The notes under the pieces are model-generated. The model had not been told where the DNA came from. It worked only from the letters and a program-made list of their open reading frames with translations, and made no database searches. Position numbers and translations under genes: made by a program. DNA of 7,649 nt. It comes from Clostridiales bacterium (GTDB lineage: Bacteria; Bacillota; Clostridia; Christensenellales; CAG-138). Below are positions 1 to 7,649 of this stretch, piece by piece. Within the stretch, counting starts at the first letter, position 1. Each line of letters opens with the position of its first letter. The stretch covers positions 1 through 7,649 of the forward strand of contig JAAZFD010000029.1 of the NCBI GenBank assembly GCA_012511925.1, in the 5' to 3' direction.

Positions 1-539
1 GGCTTTTGCGTTGGATGTTTTCCGTATTTTCGTTCTCCATTTGGTGTTACAGATGTTTCCACAAAATCGTGAAACATCGCTCCGCCGTTGTTAAAAGTTC
101 CCGTCCTTGTTTTGTATGTGAAGTAAATCCACGCTTCTGTGGAGTTAACAAAATGCAAATTCATATTTCTTGGCATAGGATTTGTCTTATGCCATATTCC
201 AGTGGTTTTGTAGTAAAATCCATGTTTTTCAGCCAGTCTAATAATAGTTTCAACCTTTATGATTGCCATAAAGACAACCATTGTGCCACCTTTTTTCATC
301 ACTTTTGCTGCTGACTTAAAGAAATCGTCCATAGACTTTTCCCATTCGTCAAACTCCATATCATCCCATCCTGCTGAACCGAAGAAATTATCTCGCATTT
401 TGCTGAGATTGGTGTCTCGGTTTTTCATAAAATTACCGAGATTATATGGGGGGTCAGTCACAATAAGGTCAATAGATTTGTCTGCGACCTTTTTCATCGC
501 AGCAATACAGTCATCGTTATATAGTTTTATTTCCGGCAT
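1..539 (-). CDS. DNA methyltransferase, beta-class N6-adenine/N4-cytosine type (C-terminus cut off by window edge)
   Basis: This gene encodes an S-adenosylmethionine-dependent DNA methylase that modifies an exocyclic amino group, most likely N6 of adenine. Translating the minus strand from the ATG at 539-537 gives 179 full codons and no stop before the window edge. The catalytic motif IV is TDPPYN, with DPPY at residues 29-32. The last visible residues are GKHPTQKP (about 173-180), the signature that precedes the SAM-binding motif I in beta-class enzymes. The order (catalytic motif first, SAM motif later) therefore fits the N4/N6 methylase family, and the FxGxG part lies outside the window. 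AGGAAGG stands about 10 nt before the ATG and supports this start. The gene follows the helix-turn-helix gene by 34 bp and is probably cotranscribed with it. Whether a restriction enzyme follows, and which site is methylated, cannot be seen. Being open at the window edge makes it look absent in a closed-ORF scan. Confidence 0.9.
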   Translation of the reverse strand, partial: MPEIKLYNDDCIAAMKKVADKSIDLIVTDPPYNLGNFMKNRDTNLSKMRDNFFGSAGWDDMEFDEWEKSMDDFFKSAAKVMKKGGTMVVFMAIIKVETIIRLAEKHGFYYKTTGIWHKTNPMPRNMNLHFVNSTEAWIYFTYKTRTGTFNNGGAMFHDFVETSVTPNGERKYGKHPTQK

Positions 540-573
540 CGTGAAATTCTTCCTTCCTAAGTGGTATTGATAT

Positions 574-771
574 TCATTCCGCACTTTTACCGCTTGCTAT
601 CCACTCATCTAATTCTGTGCGTTTAAACTTCCATAGCTTGCCCACACGATGCGCCGGAATATCTGGTTTCTTCTTTATCCAATTACGCAGCGTTACGGTT
701 TTTATTCCCAAGTATACAGCCGCTTCATCAATACTTATATAGTTTTCTTCAATCGCATTGTTCGTGTTCAT
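574..771 (-). CDS. Small excisionase-type helix-turn-helix DNA-binding protein
   Basis: The 65-residue protein carries one winged/MerR-like helix-turn-helix of the excisionase (HTH_17) kind. ISIDEAAVYLGI (about 12-23) forms the first helices, followed by a recognition segment around TVTLRNWIKK. The domain ends with the hallmark RVGKLWKFKRTELDEWI, in which a basic wing leads into the last helix. It has no room for any other domain. AGAGGTG lies 5 nt upstream of the ATG at 771-769. Proteins of this fold act as transcription regulators of restriction-modification operons, as excisionases, or as targeting modules. Its position as first gene of a two-gene unit with a DNA methylase, behind a promoter flanked by repeated TGATAT motifs, makes autoregulation of the cassette the best guess. 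That role is inference; the DNA-binding fold is well supported. Confidence 0.85.
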   Translation of the reverse strand: MNTNNAIEENYISIDEAAVYLGIKTVTLRNWIKKKPDIPAHRVGKLWKFKRTELDEWIASGKSAE

Positions 772-819
772 TTCATCACCTCTGCGGTTTTTAGCGGTAG
801 ATATAAATACTCAATTTAT

Positions 820-848
820 AGTATATCACTTTCATCAACAACATTCAA
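820..848 (-). promoter_or_regulatory. Sigma-A type promoter of the HTH-methyltransferase unit
   Basis: On the minus strand TTGAAT (848-843) is followed after exactly 17 bases by TATACT (825-820). Predicted transcription would start near 813, leaving a leader of about 40 nt before the HTH start codon at 771. A TGATAT motif overlaps the -10 box, so occupancy of that motif could block RNA polymerase. Confidence 0.7.
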
Positions 849-893
849 GATGTTTCGTGATATCTTATAATCTAAAGTGATATTTGCTGATAT
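823..893. repeat. Cluster of TGATAT motifs around the HTH promoter (candidate operators)
   Basis: The hexamer TGATAT occurs on the plus strand at 858-863, 878-883 and 888-893. It also occurs in inverted orientation (ATATCA) at 823-828, overlapping the -10 box. Copy starts are 20 and 10 bp apart, so those three lie on the same face of the helix upstream of the -35 box. Three of the four copies have G or GT/AGT extending the 5' side (AGTGATAT, CGTGATAT). The small HTH protein encoded just downstream is the natural candidate to bind them; this is inference. The region is AT-rich, so chance recurrence is possible. Confidence 0.45.
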
Positions 894-916
894 ATAACTT
901 CCTATCGTTTAAAGGA

Positions 917-1085
917 TTAATAGATTTCCGTTTGCCGAGTGAACACCGTGTTCAAATCAGAAATATTCCCGTTTGTAGGGTGAACACCCCTTGAGTACCC
1001 ATTTGCAGAGTGCAGAACAATTTCCGCCTTGCCGCTTTGCATGCCGGGTACTTTTGCTTGCCCCCCGACATACGGCAGAAAACAA
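917..1085. other. Non-coding GC-richer segment with palindromes and degenerate repeats
   Basis: No convincing gene lies between the HTH promoter and the terminators. Short frames exist but none has a Shine-Dalgarno site with coding character. The segment contains a 15-bp inverted repeat, TGAACAC-C-GTGTTCA (940-954), and a second one, GGGTG-AA-CACCC (978-989). Three degenerate copies of a TTTGynGrGTG-like unit start near 930, 971 and 1001, the first two continuing as AACACC. From memory, very similar translated strings are annotated as tiny hypothetical proteins in many Clostridia. That would mean the DNA itself is conserved and repeated, perhaps as part of a mobile element, but I could not verify it. 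Confidence 0.35.
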
Positions 1086-1129
1086 AAAAAGCCGCCCAAA
1101 AGCCTTGAAATCAAGACCTTTTGACGGCT
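1079..1129 (-). terminator. Second intrinsic terminator behind tRNA-Ala
   Basis: Read on the minus strand, AGCCGTC starting at 1129 pairs with the GGCGGCT ending at 1090. The two arms continue inward with mostly paired bases (AAAAG/CTTTT and CTTGA/TCAAG) to a short loop near 1110. A run of seven T and then TGTTTT follows. No T-tract exists in the other direction, so it works for leftward transcription. It backs up the terminator at 1138-1185. Confidence 0.75.
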
Positions 1130-1137
1130 GGGGTGTG

Positions 1138-1185
1138 CAAAATAAAAACGCTAATGTTGACACTCTTCGTATCAATATCAGCGTT
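1138..1185 (-). terminator. Intrinsic terminator directly behind tRNA-Ala
   Basis: On the minus strand a 17-base arm (1185-1169, beginning AACGCTGATATTG) pairs with the arm at 1163-1147. There is only one mismatch and a few wobble pairs, and the loop is 5 nt. TTTTTATTTT follows. It starts only 7 nt after the tRNA 3' end, so it is the tRNA terminator. Confidence 0.85.
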
Positions 1186-1191
1186 CTTATA

Positions 1192-1267
1192 TGGTGGAGA
1201 TGAGGGGATTCGAACCCCTGACCTATGCGTTGCGAACGCATCGCTCTACCAACTGAGCCACACCCCC
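1192..1267 (-). tRNA. tRNA-Ala, anticodon CGC
   Basis: This 76-nt cloverleaf is complete, with the CCA end encoded. The acceptor arm GGGGGTG pairs with CATCTCC and includes the G3-U70 wobble pair that identifies alanine tRNAs. The D stem is GCTC/GAGC. The anticodon arm ATGCG-TTCGCAA-CGCAT gives anticodon CGC, which reads codon GCG. The T arm is AGGGG-TTCGAAT-CCCCT and the discriminator base is A73. It has its own promoter upstream and tandem terminators downstream. The frames on the opposite strand that spell GIRTPDL are the familiar false ORFs antisense to tRNA genes. The HTH-methylase cassette lies on its 3' side, the side where tRNA-targeting integrases insert islands, but no second att copy is visible here. 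Confidence 0.96.
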
Positions 1268-1278
1268 AAACAAGGACA

Positions 1279-1307
1279 ATTGTACTACTGCAATATTGGA
1301 TATGCAA
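1279..1307 (-). promoter_or_regulatory. Promoter of tRNA-Ala
   Basis: TTGCAT (1307-1302) and TACAAT (1284-1279) on the minus strand are separated by exactly 17 bases. Initiation about 7 nt after the -10 box would give a leader of only a few bases before the tRNA 5' end at 1267. The promoter fits into the 47-bp gap after the Sel1 gene. Confidence 0.75.
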
Positions 1308-1314
1308 GGGTTTT

Positions 1315-1716
1315 TTAGGTATCGTAAATATCAATGTTAAGCTCTTTGCATCTTTGAACAGCATAATCATTTCCTTGCAAAGCAGCCTTTATGAACCATT
1401 CTTTAGCTTTATCAAAATCCTTTTCAACTACAATACCATTCAAGTAAAACAAATCTGCAAGATTGCATTGTGCATCTCTATCACCATGAATAGCGGCTCT
1501 CTCTGTCCAGAAAAAGGATTTTAGCAAGTTTCTTTCTACACCCTGCCCCTCGTAATAAAAATAGCCGACCTGACACTCGGCTAAAGGATATCCCTTTTCG
1601 GCAAGTTTTAAATGCCCATCAAAACACTCCTTATACATTCCTTTTAGATAATAGTCATTGATAAGCCTGTTGCATTCTTCAAACTCTTTACATTGCTTGT
1701 AGTAGCCGTTTTCCAT
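1315..1716 (-). CDS. Small Sel1-like repeat protein
   Basis: The 133-residue protein is built of tetratricopeptide-like Sel1 repeats, which form alpha-alpha hairpins and usually serve as protein-binding scaffolds. Two good repeats are visible. One begins AECQVGYFYYEGQGVE and runs to ERAAIHGD (about residues 48-80). The next begins DAQCNLADLFYLNGI and ends with the hallmark AKEWFIKAALQGND (to about 120). A weaker half repeat with LKLAEKGYPLA precedes them. There is no signal peptide or membrane segment, so it is probably cytoplasmic. The ATG at 1716-1714 is chosen because GGAG (1728-1725) lies 8 nt upstream. An in-frame GTG at 1725-1723 overlaps that site and cannot use it. The gene starts about 27 bp after the SRP RNA with no terminator between, so it may be expressed by read-through from the SRP RNA promoter. 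The specific partner is unknown. Confidence 0.85.
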   Translation of the reverse strand: MENGYYKQCKEFEECNRLINDYYLKGMYKECFDGHLKLAEKGYPLAECQVGYFYYEGQGVERNLLKSFFWTERAAIHGDRDAQCNLADLFYLNGIVVEKDFDKAKEWFIKAALQGNDYAVQRCKELNIDIYDT

Positions 1717-1724
1717 AAAAAGCA

Positions 1725-1728
1725 CTCC
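1725..1728 (-). promoter_or_regulatory. Ribosome binding site deciding the Sel1 gene start
   Basis: GGAG on the minus strand is 8 nt before the ATG at 1716. It overlaps the upstream in-frame GTG, ruling that codon out as the start. Confidence 0.75.
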
Positions 1729-1742
1729 AAAGTTTTAAACCA

Positions 1743-2018
1743 TAAATCACGCACCCGTTTCTCGATTAAGTTTCCATCAGAGGAATTCCGACAGGTGGCT
1801 CCTTCCAAGCAACCCCGCGGCACACCTGCGACATTTCTTAATGCTGCTTCCGTCAAGACCTGACATGGTTCGAAAGCGCAAATTGCACAGGACTCGGATA
1901 TCAACACTCCTTGAAGGCTCAACAAGCCCAACAGATTCCAACCTCAAAACGGGAATTAAGCCCTGCTGTAGCGGATTGCAGGTTCAGGGCACCGCTAACT
2001 CCCCGCCTAGCGTGATTA
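1743..2018 (-). ncRNA. ffs: Signal recognition particle RNA, large (Alu-containing) bacterial type
   Basis: This RNA scaffolds the signal recognition particle, which targets nascent membrane and secreted proteins to the translocon with Ffh. The most diagnostic part is domain IV, read on the minus strand as CAGGTCTTGACGGAAGCAGC. It contains the GGAA apical tetraloop and AGCAG asymmetric loop that bind the Ffh M domain (GGAAGCAG at 1851-1844). The 5' part has the Alu-domain signature GGTGCCCTGAACCTGCAATC (about 1993-1974). The ends pair: AATCACGC at 2017-2010 with GCGTGATT at 1752-1745, giving about 273 nt, the usual size in Bacilli and Clostridia. The exact termini are estimates. No intrinsic terminator follows, so the 3' end is probably made by processing, as known for Gram-positive scRNA. 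Confidence 0.95.
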
Positions 2019-2022
2019 ATTT

Positions 2023-2051
2023 ATTATAACACAAAGGTTTTTGCTTTACAA
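2023..2051 (-). promoter_or_regulatory. Promoter of the SRP RNA gene
   Basis: On the minus strand TTGTAA (2051-2046) is followed after 17 bases by a consensus TATAAT (2028-2023). A TG dinucleotide stands one base before the -10 box (extended -10). Initiation near 2016 coincides with the base of the terminal stem of the RNA. Confidence 0.85.
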
Positions 2052-2061
2052 GAACGAAAAC

Positions 2062-2200
2062 TACAATATGTTGTAAAAGCTATGGGAATGATGCCTAAAA
2101 ATTTCGCTTGCATAAAAACAATTTATCATTATAATTGTTCTAAGTACAAGTATTGAATGCGCCTAAGAAAATATATTTTGTTTCCCCCAAAATTTCTTAG
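2062..2200. repeat. Inverted repeats in the region between the divergent SRP RNA and rpoB promoters
   Basis: The 157 bp between the two -35 boxes contains no gene but three inverted repeats. TACAA-TATG-TTGTA lies at 2062-2075, AACAATT/AATTGTT at 2117-2139 (9-nt spacer), and CTAAGAAA/TTTCTTAG at 2163-2200. The last has a further inner pairing of ATTTTG with CAAAAT and ends 8 bp before the rpoB -35 box. None is followed by a proper T-tract, so they look more like protein-binding sites or AT-rich upstream activating DNA than terminators. The region is AT-rich and the arms are short, so function is uncertain. Confidence 0.35.
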
Positions 2201-2208
2201 AAAAACGC

Positions 2209-2237
2209 TTGACAGGCTTATTTATAAGTGTTAGTAT
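2209..2237 (+). promoter_or_regulatory. Promoter of rpoB-rpoC
   Basis: A consensus -35 box TTGACA (2209-2214) and TAGTAT (2232-2237) are spaced by exactly 17 bases. Transcription would begin near 2244, giving an untranslated leader of about 175 nt before rpoB. This is the only strong promoter upstream of rpoB in the window and shows that rpoB does not need read-through from ribosomal protein genes here. Confidence 0.8.
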
Positions 2238-2279
2238 TTAATGCTATGTATAATATGGGGAAGAAGTGATTAAATTTTC

Positions 2280-2323
2280 AAACGATGGTTTATCCGCCTG
2301 GCGGTGTTAAGCCCTCGTTTTTT
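2280..2323 (+). terminator. Intrinsic terminator/attenuator hairpin in the rpoB leader
   Basis: AAACGA (2280-2285) pairs with TCGTTT (2315-2320). The arms continue inward through GGTTTA/TTAAGCC to a GC-rich tip formed by CCGCC and GGCGG around 2294-2304. The distal arm runs into six T (2318-2323), then GTGT. It lies about 35 nt after the predicted start of transcription and about 100 nt before the rpoB start codon. An outer stem, AGAAGTG (2262-2268) with CGCTTCT (2328-2334), could enclose it. As it stands between the only clear promoter and the gene, it probably sets rpoBC output by partial or regulated termination. Alternatively it ends a separate RNA of about 80 nt. Confidence 0.7.
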
Positions 2324-2404
2324 GTGTCGCTTCTGTCTGTTTTTTCCAAAAAAGTATAGCTTATGCTTTTAATGGGAAAGATATACATACATCTATAATT
2401 TAAC

Positions 2405-2411
2405 AGAGGAG
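2405..2411 (+). promoter_or_regulatory. Ribosome binding site of rpoB
   Basis: AGAGGAG sits 9 nt before the ATG at 2421. An in-frame TTG at 2412 directly abuts the site and could not be used, so the ATG is the start. Confidence 0.85.
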
Positions 2412-2420
2412 TTGAATACG

Positions 2421-7649
<5,229 letters not shown>

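Noticed and set aside
6..870. Plus-strand frames at 6-314, 259-570 and 649-870
   Set aside because: They are antisense shadows of the methylase and HTH genes, whose minus-strand products show clear family motifs.
917..1203. Short frames of 39 to 70 residues on both strands in the non-coding segment
   Set aside because: They overlap each other, lack ribosome binding sites and cross two terminators. Conservation, if any, is better explained at DNA level.
1121..1370. Frames on either strand through 1190-1270, one with the string GIRTPDL
   Set aside because: They are translations across the tRNA-Ala gene; GIRTPDL is the typical false product antisense to tRNA genes.
1644..2029. Minus-strand frame at 1644-1931 and plus-strand frame at 1841-2029
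   Set aside because: Both lie within or across the SRP RNA gene and have no coding character.
2393..2420. TATAAT at 2394-2399 as a second rpoB promoter, and TATAAT at 2249-2254 as an alternative -10 box
   Set aside because: Neither has a reasonable -35 box at the correct distance. Initiation from the first would also remove part of the ribosome binding site.
2412..2420. TTG start for rpoB three codons upstream
   Set aside because: It directly abuts the AGAGGAG site, whereas the ATG at 2421 has ideal spacing and gives the usual beta-subunit N-terminus.

Overview
The window looks chromosomal and comes from a Gram-positive anaerobe-like bacterium, most likely Clostridia (Bacillota). The RpoB and RpoC sequences are Firmicutes-like, the SRP RNA is the long (about 270 nt) Alu-domain form, Shine-Dalgarno sites are strong, promoters are clear sigma-A type, and base composition is moderate to AT-rich. 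I cannot name a genus.

Left part (1-1191), minus strand. A cut-off beta-class DNA methyltransferase gene (1-539) lies 34 bp behind a 65-residue excisionase-type helix-turn-helix gene (574-771). They share a promoter at 820-848 surrounded by helically phased TGATAT motifs. This looks like the edge of a restriction-modification or mobile-island cassette. It is followed by a GC-richer non-coding stretch (about 917-1090) with small palindromes and then two tandem terminators.

Middle part (1192-2051), minus strand. An intact tRNA-Ala(CGC) has its own promoter. Next come a small Sel1-repeat protein gene and the large SRP RNA gene (ffs) with a near-perfect promoter. The SRP RNA and the Sel1 gene appear to be read in one direction with no terminator between them.

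Right part (2209-7649), plus strand. rpoB (1,241 aa) and the first 487 codons of rpoC are driven by a TTGACA-17-TAGTAT promoter. A strong intrinsic terminator hairpin sits in the 5' leader between that promoter and rpoB, which suggests attenuation. No rplJ/rplL genes precede rpoB. The divergent neighbour is the SRP RNA gene instead.

The most striking observation is in RpoC. The normally invariant catalytic motif NADFDGD reads NADFGGD, so the middle Mg-binding aspartate (E. coli beta' D462) is glycine (residue 473, codon GGC at 7604-7606), while everything around it is canonical. The RpoC zinc-binding loop is also three residues longer than usual, and RpoB has Ser where most bacteria have the rifamycin-pocket His526. 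Either this lineage has an unusual RNA polymerase active site, or the catalytic change is a one-base sequence error. The window alone cannot decide.
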